A DNA stretch of 64,000 bases from Dactylorhiza incarnata (Eukaryota; Streptophyta; Magnoliopsida; Asparagales; Orchidaceae). The position numbers were made by a program, and so were the translations under genes. The number at the start of each line of letters is the position of its first letter. Positions within the stretch are counted from its first letter, which is position 1. The notes below the pieces were generated by a model. That model was not told the DNA's origin. It saw nothing but the letters and a program-made list of their open reading frames with translations, and ran no database searches. This document shows, one piece after another, positions 22,721 through 34,673 of the stretch. The DNA is taken from NCBI GenBank assembly GCA_033032865.1, contig JAWHQI010000013.1:5146001-5210000 (forward strand), in the 5' to 3' direction.

Positions 22721-24071
22721 AATACCCCCATACTTAAGATTTTGCTGTTACAGAGCAAAAGTATGAGAAATATTCATAAGACGTTAATAAGATTTCTAAT
22801 TAAACTAAAATTTTATTTACATCAAAAGAAAGCTAAAAATAAATTTAAGGATTTATGAGATAAGTCCTAAATTATGAAAATAAGATGAAAAGAGAGAAAT
22901 ATTTAGCCAAGAATTCTCAAATAAATTAAGTAGTAAAGACAAAATTGAGTAATTTGCGAACAAAATTAGATTAAAATTATAAAAACTCCAATTTTAAAGA
23001 AGCTTACGGAAAATTAAAAACTACTACTTATGCTCTCCCAATATTTTAATTTAAATCTAAAATCAATTTTATTGGCTACAAGGTTTGGGTAATCATGAAG
23101 ATTGTTTTGATTGGAGGTGATGAATTTTAAACTCTCACCCCATTTTTTTTTATTTTTTTGTATATATTTAGGAAAATGATGAATTTTATCCTCTCATTTT
23201 CCATGACATATAATATTTTCATAATATTCTTCATACAAAGAGTGCATATGTTTAAGAAATAATGAATTTTATCCTCTTATTCCCATGACACGTGATCTTT
23301 TAATAAATATTTTGTTTTGGGTGATAGGGGAAGACTAAAGGTAATGGGCTGAAATGTTAAAGAAGCTTAAACAAATTCAATATTAAATTAAAACATTTTG
23401 AGAGCAACTATAGTAAATTGAAATTACCTAAGAATCTAAAAGCATGAGTAGAAATAATTAGAATCTAAAGGTGTTAAGCACAACTACTACAAAATTGAAA
23501 CTAATTACAATAAAAGAGAAAAAGTGCTAAATAAATTAATCTAATCAAATTAAAATCACAAAATATTCCTTAAAACTAAATCACCTAAAAATTAAATCTA
23601 TGTAACCATGATAAAACAAAGATTAGCAAATTAAAAATAATAAAAATGCTTACAAATAAACTCACAAATGTTGAATTTTGGAAATAACAAAAACCAAAAT
23701 AAGGGCTTACTATATTATATTTTTTTTATGAATTTTCTAAGTTTTGAAAATTCTATATTTTTTTGGAAATTATATAAATTGTTTCAGAAATTTTAAAGAG
23801 ACGGAAATACACTCCCATACTGAAAATTCAACATTGTCCGTAATGTTGAAAACTAAGTACAGGAAAATAAAAGAAAATGAACAAAATGGGGGAAAAGAGC
23901 ATGTCCCTAATTTGGAGATGGAGAGACCACCACGAGTACCTGCAGAAAAAATAAAATAACAAAACACAAAACAGACAAAATAAAAAAAAGAGAATTGTTT
24001 TTGGTAATTTTGTAAGATATATATATATTATAACATAAAAAGAGAAAATCTTTTTGAAATATTTTAATTAG
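22721..24071 (-). other. Noncoding interior of element E
   Basis: AT-rich, no ORF. Polypurine-like sequence lies next to the LTR (minus-strand AAGTATGGGGGTATT). ATGAATTTT motifs at 23120, 23179 and 23262 correspond to the triplet in K. Confidence 0.7.
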
Positions 24072-24160
24072 TCTTGGACTTCCAAAGGTCTGCCCGGTGA
24101 AGGGCTTGCAAGGTACTAGGAGCTGCACTGGGATGACACCCCAAAGTTCCCTTTCTAAAA
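24072..24160. other. Conserved structured module, copy 2 (leader of element E)
   Basis: Same geometry as copy 1. Hairpin GCCC-GGTGAA-GGGC (24092-24105) replaces ACCC/GGGT. Outer helix GGAGCT (24119-24124) with AGTTCC (24145-24150) uses one G-U pair and a C-G in place of A-T. Inner TGGG (24129-24132) with CCCA (24140-24143) is unchanged. The closing outer stem is weakened. Confidence 0.7.
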
Positions 24161-24263
24161 TTTAATTTAGATAAATTTTCTTTTTTTTGATAAAAGGGGG
24201 AAAAGAAAAATAAAGAAAATGAAAGATAAAATTAATAACATTTCCCCTTTTCGAAATATCAAC

Positions 24264-24293
24264 AAAAATTCCCCGACAACGATGCCAAAAACT
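24264..24293 (-). promoter_or_regulatory. Primer binding site of element E (tRNA-Asp type)
   Basis: Minus strand reads TTTTTGGCATCGTTGTCGGG beside the LTR, the K priming site with two transitions. Confidence 0.75.
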
Positions 24294-24965
24294 TGATACG
24301 TAAAAAAATTATATATATTGTAAATGAGATAAGCAAGCGTACTTATCGATCATAACATAGGATATGAAAGACATATCAAGGTCGTATAAATCCACGGGTC
24401 TGTCGAGTACTTTTAAATCAGGAAAAAAAACTATTATTTTATCAAATAAATTCTTGGAGAAATTTATAATTAAAAAGAATAAAATAATGAAATCTGAAAT
24501 CTAGACTTGTTCAAAGCGCACTTCGAATAAAATAGAAAAGATAAATTTGTAACTTCTAATCCAATCCTTGACCGTGGAGATTCTCGGATTATAAACACAC
24601 CTCTCTCGAGGAATATGCCCAACTGAGATTAGGTTGATCGACCAAACTCTCTTTCTACAATCGAAACCCCTAAAACACGCTTTAACAAGGTAAATCTCAC
24701 TATAGGATTTGACTCATATTCAGAAGAATTACGTCATCCTCTCTCGAGGGTTGCGCGAAACTCTTTTTATTCCCGAGCGATCGATTCATACTCACGAGCT
24801 GTTCAAGTAACTAGAGTGCAAAAACAACAATCAAAATTCACAACAGATATATGAACTCGATACGTTATTATTCAAGAATAAATCGGAGGAAAAGAGAGTT
24901 AATAACGAAGAAGAAATTATTTCATCCAAAATCCGCAATTTCTGAAATCTAAATATTAATTTAAT
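24294..24965 (-). repeat. Truncated 5' LTR of element E
   Basis: Matches 21049-21720 of the partner LTR, then similarity stops abruptly around 24965, where unrelated sequence begins. Confidence 0.8.
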
Positions 24966-26578
24966 GCCATAATATATTATTTTTGTTATTGCTTGGTGCG
25001 TCCTTTTTGAAAGGTGGTGATCTTTTGGTGGCGGACTTGGATTTCCTTTGCGATATTAATGCCAATCTTCTGGTATGCTCATTTCTGAGCATGGGTAACT
25101 TTTCTACCCCTAGACTTTTATTTAATTTTCATGGTTACATCATTTGCAGTTATTGCTTAGATTAAGTCTAGGGGAGAGCCGCTATGTGTTACCCACTGCA
25201 CGTGCACATATAATTTGCATGCTAAAAGTATATTTAGTTCATTTTCTTCGCACAACACAGCACCCACTTGAGCGCACACTTATTTGTCGATGCGTCTCGG
25301 GTAAACATTATTTTTCTGTGTGATTGGAAGATCATGATGTTGGCATAGGATTGAAGGGCCGAGTAACATGTTGACTCTTGCAATGCTGCTAGTCGAGTGC
25401 TCGCGTCTCATGTCAAAATTCATGCAGAATTGGCTTTTTCTCATGCATTTAGTTTTTGAATTTTCTAATTGCGTGAAAACTGTTTATTCTACTCGTAATT
25501 CATGAATCCAGTAGAATTTGACGGTAGTGTAGGTGAGTGTGTAGAGGATCACTAGTGATGTATTGCTCGAGTCAGGAGGAAGGATATTCTTTCTCAGTGG
25601 CTAAGAACTTGCCCCTAGCTACTCTCAAAGCATGAGTATAGGTTAGTTCATTTGTACAAGTGTGATATAAGCCATTCTTTGGCCCGATTGAGCCTTTGCA
25701 CCATTCCTGCACACTCTATCTTTGCTTTTGTGCCTAACCCTATTGCTTGATTCTGCTCCAACTTTAATTCACTAAAGCCAAAATGACTAACCTATTTGCA
25801 CACCAAATTCTGAGCTCAAGCGAATTGTGCATTTAAAAGTTGGGTGTTGATGCGGTGTATATTTGTGGTTGTGATGGCAATGTGTTATTGAAAATATTGC
25901 TGTGTTTGTTATTATATGTGCAAAGTTATAATTTTGAAAAGAAAAAAAGGAATGTGAAAGGAAATAAAAAAATAGTAAAAAATTGTGTAAAGAAATGTAT
26001 TTGGGAATTGGTGGTGTACACACTCATAGTTTCATGTTTAAGTCTGGGGGTGCGGTGTACGTGTGTTCATTATTGATGGGAGAGTGTTTTTATTGCGAGC
26101 TGATTTGGGTTAGGTGTACTAAGCTGCCACGTTTATCATTGTTTACCACACCATAGCCTAAGCCGAAATCATAACCTAATGTCTTATTGATATGCACTCT
26201 GAATGTAACTAGTGTTGTGGAGAGAGTGTGAATGGGAAAGCTCATGGCCATCATCATTGATGGATTTCTTTGGAGGTTATCCTGATCCTCGATCTCTGGC
26301 AATATTCCACTTTGTGATGGAGCTACTTTCCCCTATGCATGACTGAAGGATTCACCGCGATTCAAATTACGAGTAGAAATAATAAATAGAAATGCAATTT
26401 AGAAAATTATAATCTATTTCACATTTTTAAATGATTTTTCTACTAAAATTTCTACGCGCACGTGTAATTAACTTCGCATAGTACTACGCATATTCAATGA
26501 CTATGTTAGCTCATGATTTTTATAGTCCACATGGAAGATAGTTTTCTCGGGATGAGCAAATGAGTAAGTATGGGGGTG
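24966..26578 (+). other. 3' interior of a plus-strand Gypsy-type element (F), noncoding
   Basis: No intact ORF. It contains TTAAGTCTAGGGGAGAG (about 25165) and TTTAAGTCTGGGGGTGCGG (about 26037), phrases typical of the region between pol and the 3' LTR in plant Athila/Tat-like elements, and ends with the polypurine-like AAGTATGGGGGTG before the LTR at 26579. Confidence 0.5.
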
Positions 26579-27845
26579 TGATGAGTCCGATATTTACACT
26601 GTTTTACGGACTCATGTGGGCTAGTTTTCACTCGTGTGCACTACACTTTCAAGCCATAATTGCTTGTATTTCACTCATACACGCTTCCACTCTAAGTGCA
26701 CTATCTCGGACCATTGTGTTGTGCAATTGCGCACTCTTCTGCTAGGGTAAGCACATGGTGCTCCCTAGGTCTTTATTTTGTTGTTATTAGCTATTTCGAT
26801 GTGCTGGTAGTCTGTGCCCCAGTTTTGTTATTTGTTGCGCAGGTGGGCAGATCTCCCTTTGTGCCAAAGTCATTCCTATATACATCGCATAGTCATGCAT
26901 TTTCTTCACGAATGATCGTTGCGGCCATGCGATGCTAACAGAACCCAAGAGCGGTGATCTGCCCAGGCCGTGCGATTTGTTCTCGCACGGGCTATTTTGC
27001 TCGTGCATGATCAAAACGCACGACCCTGCCTTTTTGTCCAAAATATTTATAAATCTTAATGCATGTGCGTTTACTTCACGCACAGTTGGACTCAACCGTG
27101 CGCGAAGGAAACAAATAATCTCCTATTGTTAGCCTGATTTCATATTGTCTGGATTTGCCCGTGTATTTTGTTCACATGGTCAGTTTTGACCGTGCGTGAG
27201 TAAAATCGCATGGTCTGCTACTGAGCCAGGCTGGGCTTTTCTGCGTAGTTAATATCGCATGACCACGCACGGTCGTGCGTTCGACCATACGCGCCTTATT
27301 TTTTTATTGTTTCTATAAAAGCCACAGATTTTGACCTAGGGGGGATCGATCCTCTTTCTCGCGCCCAAGAGCTCCAATTTTGCCATTTTCGTCGCTCCAT
27401 CGCCGCCCACCTAAAAGAGGAGCTCTGACCACCATTTTCGTTCAAATCCAAAGCCGGAGCATCCTCTTGGACTCCTCCATCGTTCGCCTACATCCAAGGA
27501 TGAATTCAAGGGATTTCTCGCGGCAAGTGTGTAGTTCTCTAGCGAGGTCATGACCGAAGACAATTGACAGAGAAGATGGGTACATTAGAAGAAGGTTATA
27601 GCTCTTCCGGACCCCAGTCGGCAGTTGAAGACCGAGTACGGACAAGGCTTGACAGCCCTAGATTCTAGTCGTGAATCTCCAATGGGTCTCCGCACCTTTG
27701 GTTGTAATCTCACCCCCTTCATATTGTTGTATTTTCTCCTTTGATTCCTTGTTTTTATGAACGATGATTGCAAAACCCTAAATGCTATTTAGTTTATTTC
27801 ATGTCAATGTGAAATTATCTTGTGGTTTATGCAAGTGAGGAGCGC
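26579..27845 (+). repeat. 3' LTR of Gypsy-type element F (right end not resolved)
   Basis: Starts TGATGAGTCCGATATTTACA right after the polypurine tract. A word cluster (CGCACGG, CGTGCG; clearest at 27273-27290) fills 26960-27290 and is followed by TATAAAA at 27314-27320. The end is placed near 27845 where the sequence character changes; no clear terminal CATCA or target duplication was found. Confidence 0.6.
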
Positions 27846-28339
27846 CCCCATTCCATCTTCCATACGCCATTACTCTCCATTCCATTACGCGAGCCTACTC
27901 TTCCACTACGTGAGCCTACTCTTCCATTTCGCAAGCCTACTCTTCCATTCCACTTAACTACTCGTCCATTATGCATTCCTACACTTCCACCCGCCAAACG
28001 AAGCGGTGCTAACGGCCTGTATAATCCACCTCAATTCTGTCGGTGCGAACTATTCCATCTTCTTGCATTCTCACCCATTCGCCTTGTGTAGCAGTGCATA
28101 TCGGCCTGCATAGTCTCCATCCACCTTGCGAAGAATTGCATAGTATTGTTAATTTAGGTTTATTTTGTTTTCCACAAACCACTTCGACCCTTCCGCAAAC
28201 CATCCGATTTAAAGGACTTCAATCTCAAGTCCTTCCTCAAAAGTAAACTCTAACTTACTGTGTTCCATCGAGATTGATACTTGGGGATCACTCCCATTTT
28301 ATATTACTTGTGAGACCAGTACACTTGTCGTAAGTGCAT
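27846..28339. other. Unassigned stretch with short direct repeats
   Basis: CCTACTCTTCCA-type units repeat three to four times between 27890 and 27990. No credible gene or element boundary seen. Confidence 0.6.
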
Positions 28340-28446
28340 TAGTTGCTCCACATATACTTCTTCCTGAAGAGTTCCAGTTAGGAAAGCACTCTTCACATCC
28401 ATCTGTTATATCTTTATCTTCATATGTGCAACATAGGCAAGGAACA
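28340..28446 (-). pseudogene. Copia reverse transcriptase scrap
   Basis: Minus strand encodes the conserved QMDVKSAFL core followed by LQEEVYVEQ, with a stop just before the Gln. The fragment ends exactly where the LTR of element C begins, so C probably inserted into this older element. Its other half is not visible in the window. Confidence 0.8.
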
Positions 28447-30351
28447 TGTTGGAACAACCCTATTACTGATTTGGGCTAGGATCACTATCTGTTGATTAGG
28501 ACTAAGTTGACCCCAATGTATAGTCTTAAGGGTCAAGGTCTTAGGTTGTTAGAACTTAGGAAAAGACAAGTTTTCTGTGTTCGACGAACTCCACACTGCG
28601 TTCGACAAACTCCATCCTGCATTCGACGAATGGCATGCTCCTGCGTTCGACAAACTTGGCAAGGTTCTGCGTTCGACGAACTCCTCTCTTCGTTCGACGA
28701 ACTCGCTCTCCAGCTCGACGATCTCAATTCTCAAGCCAGTCCAGCAGTTTATCTCTTCAGTTCGACGAACTCATTCTGCGTTCAACGAACTCCTCTCAGC
28801 GGTTGACGATTTTATTCAGTCTCAGCTGTCGACGATTTTGCTCAGTTCAGCGGTCGACGATTTTGCCAACTCATTCTGCGTTCGACGAACTCCTCTCAGC
28901 GTTCGACGAACTCAGCTCTACATTCGAAGAATAAGTATCAGATGTTCAGATCGACGAAAGTTCTTCTCAGCTCGACTAATTCAATTCTTCTAGCCAGATT
29001 CAGATTGAGATCGAAGAACTCAATATTGTGTTCGATGAAATATCATTCAGATCGACTAATTCTTTTCTTCCAGCCATGCCAGCAGATAAGTTCTCTCAGT
29101 TCGATGAACTCCAGCGTCCGTTCGACGAACTCAGTCCGCGTTCAACGAATATCTTCAGATCGACGAACACAGCTTTGAGATCGATGAATCCAATTCTGTT
29201 TGATGAACTTTTTTCTCAGGTCGACAAATTTTCTAGACAGCAGATTTCTTTCAGAAGATCAGTTATAATTTCTCAGATCTCAGATCGACTATCATCAAAA
29301 TATTCAGATCGACCTTCAGCATGTTAAGTAAGAGATTTATTCCTTCCTTATTATATTCCTTTCCTTTCTCTTCCCGAGAAAATAGTCGTTGGCTTATATT
29401 GGAAAAGGATATCATATTAAAAAGGAAAAGGAATTAAAGGCTTGCTTGCAGTTCCAAGGGAATATTAAATGCAGATTATTCTATTCCTTTTTCAAATGAT
29501 TTGAATTTCATATTAAAGATATATTGTAAAAAGAAAAAGGAAGAAGATCATTACAATACAAATATACAAAATAGAGAAGATTAGTCGACAGAAAAAAAAG
29601 TTACAGGAAGAAGAAAGAAAGAAAGAAAGAAAAGCTTTACAGATCTTCTTCTTCCTCAAGTAGCACTCATTCACTGAGAACATCAACTCTACTCTCTCAG
29701 TCATCAGCTGCTAGATCAGATCTTCAAAGAACAACAATAATTTGAGGAACTTATTCTCTCATATTCATCAGCTATAGGAAGATCAGTACATTCAAGTGAA
29801 AGCTCCATCCTCATACTGTCAAGAATTTCAATCAGACAGGGGGAGCTTTACACCATCAATCCACTAGAGTCTTCTCTCAGATTGTTGACAGAGAAGAACT
29901 TCTTAACCCCTTTATTCCAACTTGTGCAGGGTTTTAACTCCCTTCAAAAGTTAACCTATTGGTGGCAGGGCACCTAAACAAAAACCTGTGGTTTGGTTAG
30001 AGCACCTGATCAAAAGCTCCTTGGTGTGTGGACACCTGATCAAAAACCCCTTGGTGATAGGGCACCTGATCAAAAACCTAGTGGAATCCTACCAAGTGTG
30101 GTAGAAGAGTAGATGTACCCAGTTTGATTGGGGAACTACTATAAAAATCCTTGTGTCTTCTGTGTTGTGATTTTCTGTGTACTGTGTTGTGTGCTTTGCA
30201 TTTTTATTTAGTTTTTATAAATCACTCTGCTATACACATATATATATCACTATTTTAATTCCGCTATAAAATTAAGTGAAAAAGTTTTTAATACTCTATT
30301 CACCCCCCCTCCCCCCCTCTAGAGTAAATCTAAGATCTAACCTCACTTTCA
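28447..30351 (+). repeat. 5' LTR of element C
   Basis: Starts TGTTGGAACAACCC, ends CCTCACTTTCA, directly before the priming site. From 28578 to about 29300 it is packed with words of the type GTTCGACGAACTC. At 29955-30080 four units of the type GCACCTGATCAAAA stand upstream of a TATA box (about 30127). The many ORFs in 28492-29327 translate these words (FDEL, STNS) and are not genes. Confidence 0.85.
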
Positions 30352-30352
30352 A

Positions 30353-30365
30353 TTGGTATCAGAGG
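30353..30365 (+). promoter_or_regulatory. Primer binding site of element C (tRNA-Met type)
   Basis: TTGGTATCAGAGG begins two bases inside the 5' LTR. Confidence 0.88.
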
Positions 30366-30455
30366 GCTGTTGATTATTTACAGGCTAACACCTGAATCAT
30401 AAAGATCAATTAGATCTTAAATTTATTTTAGAGTTTTTTTTGTTAAATAAAACTC

Positions 30456-32508
30456 ATAGCACATAACAAAGAATATTCTAGCACAAGACCTCCTATGTGC
30501 AATCTCAATAAGTTTGCACTATGGAAGGCAAGGATTAGATTGTACATGAATTCTATTGACGAAGAAATCTTTAATGTTATTTTGACAGGACCTCCTGCTC
30601 CCACAACAACAACTATTGCTGAAGCACCAACTAACAACAATGTTCTTCCACCACCTGAGTGGACAGAAGCTCAAAAGAAGCAGAGAAGTGCTGATGCCAA
30701 GGCAATGAATATTCTGGCACAAACAATGTCAGATGACATTTTTCAAAAAGTTGTGGAATGCACTTCAGCAAGAGAAATCTGGATCTCACTCAACAATATG
30801 GTTGAAGGATCAGCTGATGAAAGAAATGATAGAAGATCTCACCTTATTTCTCAGTATGAGAATTTCAAAAAGGGAGAAAATGAAAGTGTAGCTGATATGT
30901 ACAACAGGCTCAGCCTCATAATCAATGATCTGAAGACCTTGGACAAAGTGATCTCTATCAGTGAGGTCAATGATAAGATCCTTATGTGCTTCCCCATCAC
31001 ATGGGACTCTAGGATCTGGCCAATCAAGGAAGCCAGAAGACTTAATGAGATCTCCACTGAGAGCTTGTTAGGCAAACTCAAATCCTATGAGCAGCTTATC
31101 AAAACCAGAGAAGCTGAGCAATCTACTTCATCTCCAGCATCCAAGAAGGAGAGAAGCATAGCTTTTCAAGCTGAAGAGGAAGAAAAGGCTCCAAGAGATG
31201 AGGAGTTCATGAGCCTTCTAGCCAAAAGGTTCTACAAGATGGCTAAGAAGGACTTAAGAAAAAAGGACTCCAGATCCAGAAAAGCCAAGGTATGCAAATC
31301 AAGTTCTAAAGAAATAATTTGTTATGGCTGCAGGAAACCTGGACACATTCTGCTAGAGTGTCCAAAGAATCAGAAGAAGGAGAAGAGAAAAGAGAAAAAA
31401 GATAAAAGACACTCCAGCAAGTCTTCCTCCCACAAACACAAACACAAGGGAAGAGGATTTGTAGCTGAAACTTGGAGTGAAACTGATTCAGAGTCTTCAT
31501 CCAGTTCATCTGAAGATGAAAAAAAATCAAAAGAGAAAGACCAATGCTTGATGGTCATTTATGACTCAAGCAGTGAGTCAGAGAATGCATCTTCATCCAA
31601 CTCTTCTGATGATGAGGATGATGAAGAAGAAAGAAGCTTCTGTATGATGGCTATCAATGCCTCAGCAAACAACTCAGATGAAGAAGAATCAGAATCAGAA
31701 GCTGACAATGATACTGATCAGGTAATCTGTAATTTTGGTTTCAATTCAATTGAATTCAAAGATGAATTCAAAGTTCTTAATCAAATCTGAGAAGGAAATA
31801 ATCGCTCTCAGAAATAAGCTGGCTGAAATGAACAAATTAAGTGAAGATAATGTTATTCTTAAGAAAGAATTGGCTGCCTCTAGAGAACATATTATTCTCA
31901 TTGAGAATAAACTATCTAAGGCTAAGAAATTTGAAGAATCCCTAAATGGGAGAAGCATCAAACTGATGGACATCACAAGCACAGTAAATGCCAGATTAAG
32001 TGGCAAACTGGGCTTGGGTGTATCATCAAGTGAGCCACCTCTTATTAAGAAGAACATACTTTCTAGACCTATAAAATTCATTTCTGCTAATAGCAAAGAG
32101 GTTGTAGATGAAAATAAAAACATTTCAAGCAAGGCTGTTAAGAATAAAGGAATTCAGCAGAATTCGTCGAACGGAGCTCGACGAAATCAATTCATTTCAT
32201 CGACCGGAGATCGACAAACTCTGAAGCCAGAATTTCAGTATATTCATTATTCGAACGGCGCTCGACGAAAGCATGTCCATTCGTCGAACGACGATCGACG
32301 AACTCAGCCCAGTTCGTCGAACGGAAAATATACAGAAAATCTAAAAAATTCTTATTCTTCATAAACTTTCAATCCTTTCACTGAATGGATAATTCCTTCA
32401 AGGAGATATCATCCACAAGGTTATAAGGATCAGCCTGAAATGTCTTTTATTTCAGAGTTTTATGGTAAAACAAAAGGACCCAAGGTAGTCTGGGTCAAGA
32501 ACAACTAG
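30456..32508 (+). pseudogene. Copia gag of element C (start codon lost, one frameshift, one extra stop)
   Basis: The ancestral start is probably ATA at 30456, where D has ATG before the same Ala-His-Asn codons; the first usable ATG is 30495. Capsid of UBN2 type spans about residues 15-220 (TLDKVISISEVNDKILMCFP). A CCHC knuckle follows (CYGCRKPGHILLEC, about 31320). Next come a Lys-rich tract and an acidic Ser-rich tract. A frameshift near 31740-31790 moves the frame to the coiled-coil linker (KKFEESLNGRS). From 32160 to 32320 the linker is made of translated LTR words (SSNGARR, SSTGDRQ, SSNDDRR). A stop at 32362-32364 interrupts, and the frame ends at TAG 32506-32508. Confidence 0.85.
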
Positions 32509-32527
32509 AATGTTTTCTGTTTTGCAG

Positions 32528-34673
32528 GTACAAAGCTATCCAAACAAGAATGAATAATGGTATTTAGATAGTGGCTGTTCAAAATACATAACAGGAAACA
32601 AGGTCAACCTGAGCAACAACAAGGCAAAGCTTGGACCCAAGGTGATCTTTGGAGACTCCAACTGTGGACAAACCAAAGGATATAGGAAGATCAAAGTTGG
32701 AGCAGTTACCTTCAAGGAGGTAGCTTATGTCAAGGGTCTGAAGCACAATCTCATCAGCATAAGCTAGTTATGTGATGAAGGTTATCAGGTAACCTTTAAC
32801 CATTCCATATGTCTTATTACCAATAATAAAAACATTAATGTGTTATCTGGTGTTTGACATGGAAACATTTATTTAGTAAACTTTGACTCTGCCAATTATG
32901 ATATTTGCTTATTCAATTCTATAAGTAAAACAAATGAATTATGGCATAAAAGGCTTGGATACATTAACCTTAGAACTATATCTAAGCTTTCTAAGGACAA
33001 TCTTGTTAGAGGACTGTCTTCTGGTTCATACAAGAAGAAAGGACTCTGCAGGGCTTGTCAATTAGGTAAGCAAACTAGAAGTAGTTTTAAATCTTTATCC
33101 AAGAGTGATTCACATAGGAATTTTTATTTACTGCATTTGGACCTTTTTGGACCTACTGCAATACAAATTCTAGGAGGTAATCATTACTCTCTAGTGATTG
33201 TAGATGACTTCTCAAGATTCACTTGGGTGTTCTTTCTTAGGAACAAGTCTGACACCTTCAGTGTTCTGACAGACTTTCTCAGGTCCATCAAGATTGAGTA
33301 CTCTACTCTAGTTGCATTGCTCAGAAGTGATCATGGAACTGAGTTTGAATCTCTTCTGATGAGAGAATTCTGTGGAAAAGAAGGGATCAGGCAATGTTTC
33401 TCTTCTCCTAGAACTCCTCAACAAAATGGGGTAGCTGAAAGGAAAAATAGAACCCTTATTGAATCAGCAACTACATTGCATGCTGATGCTCACTTGCTAC
33501 TCGCTTTTTGGGCAGAGGCAGTAAACACAGCAAAATATGTGTTGAACAGAAGCCTGATACATAAACTTAAGGGCAAAATCCATATGAATTACTCAAGAAT
33601 AAAAAGCCTAAGGTTAACTATTTTAAGATATTTGGATGTAAATGCTATGTGCATAATAATGACAAGAAGTATCTAAGGAAGTTTGAAGCAAAAGCTGCTG
33701 AAGGCATATTCCTTGGATATTCACTTTCTAGTAAGGCATACAGAGTTTACAACAAATCTACTCTTAAGATAGAAGAGTCCATGCATGTATCTTTTGATGA
33801 GACTAACATGTTAAATGAGGAGAGGAATACCACCTCTACCAAAAATACTTTGCAGGTACCAGCTCTATGTGAAGAGCTAAATGGATTAGATCTATAGAAA
33901 GAAGATTCTACACTTCCATCAACTCAAAATCTTGAAGACTGCGAAGAAGAAGATAATCCAGATCTTGCTGACAAATCAAATCAAGTGATTGCTGATCATA
34001 TTCCCCAAGTGGATATCATTGCTGAACCCACTCCAACTGTTGACCACATCACAGTTAGAGATCATCCAATATCTCAAGTGATTAGAGATATTTCAGCAGG
34101 TGTTCAAACAAGGCATCAACTACACCAAAATTAGATGCACACTTGTTTCCTATCAAAAGTTGAACCTCAAACCATAAAAGATGCAGAACAAGATCCAAAT
34201 TGGATTCTTGCAATGCAAGAGGAGCTCAACCAATTTGAAAGGAACAAGGTATGGGATTTGGTTCCAAGACCAAAAGTCCATCCAGTTATTGGCACCAAAT
34301 GGGTCTTCAGGAACAAGCTTGATGATCAAGGCAACATAGTCAGAAACAAAGCAAGATTGGTAGCTCAAGGATATTCACAGGAAGAAGGAATTGACTATGA
34401 TCAGACCTTTGCTCCTATCGCAAGACTTGAAGCTATAAGGATCTTTTTGGCCTTTGCTGCATTCATGAAATTCAAGGTATATCAAATGGATGTGAAGAGT
34501 GCATTCTTGAATGGAGACATCAAAGAAGAAGTCAATGTGGAACAACCACCATGTTTCATCTCTCCAACTCACTCTTCCTATGTATTTAAGCTTAATAAAG
34601 CTCTCTATGGTCTCAAACAAGCTCCCAGAGCATGGTATGAGATCTTAGCTAATTTTTCTTTTGGAGAACAATT
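32528..34673 (+). pseudogene. Copia pol of element C, part 1 (protease, integrase, N-terminal RT), decayed
   Basis: Begins after TTTTCTGTTTTGCAG. Protease core WYLDSGCSK at about 32560; GAG-pre-integrase LWHKRLGYIN with Cys-x2-Cys near 33050; integrase core with LDLFGP (33137 on), RSDHGTEF and PQQNGVAERKN, the D-D-E residues; chromodomain-free linker; RT from about 34190 ([33 protein letters not shown]). Stops occur near 32557, 32767, 32858, 33895 and 34132, plus a frameshift near 33640. Element D inserts at 34674 before the YVDD motif. Confidence 0.88.

Larger units (their letters stand above)
21049..24965 (-). mobile_element. Element E: old, truncated minus-strand relative of element K
   Basis: The left LTR (21049-22720) and truncated right LTR (24294-24965) flank a 1.57-kb interior that shares with K the tRNA-Asp-type priming site, the structured leader module and the triplet of ATGAATTTTATCCTCT-like motifs, but lacks the Asn-rich ORF. 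The outer ~1 kb of the right LTR is gone, so no target duplication can be found. Confidence 0.82.

Noticed and set aside
28492..29327. Plus-strand ORFs with FDEL/STNS repeats as repeat proteins
   Set aside because: They are frames through the GTTCGACGAACTC word array inside the LTR of C; several frames are open at once.
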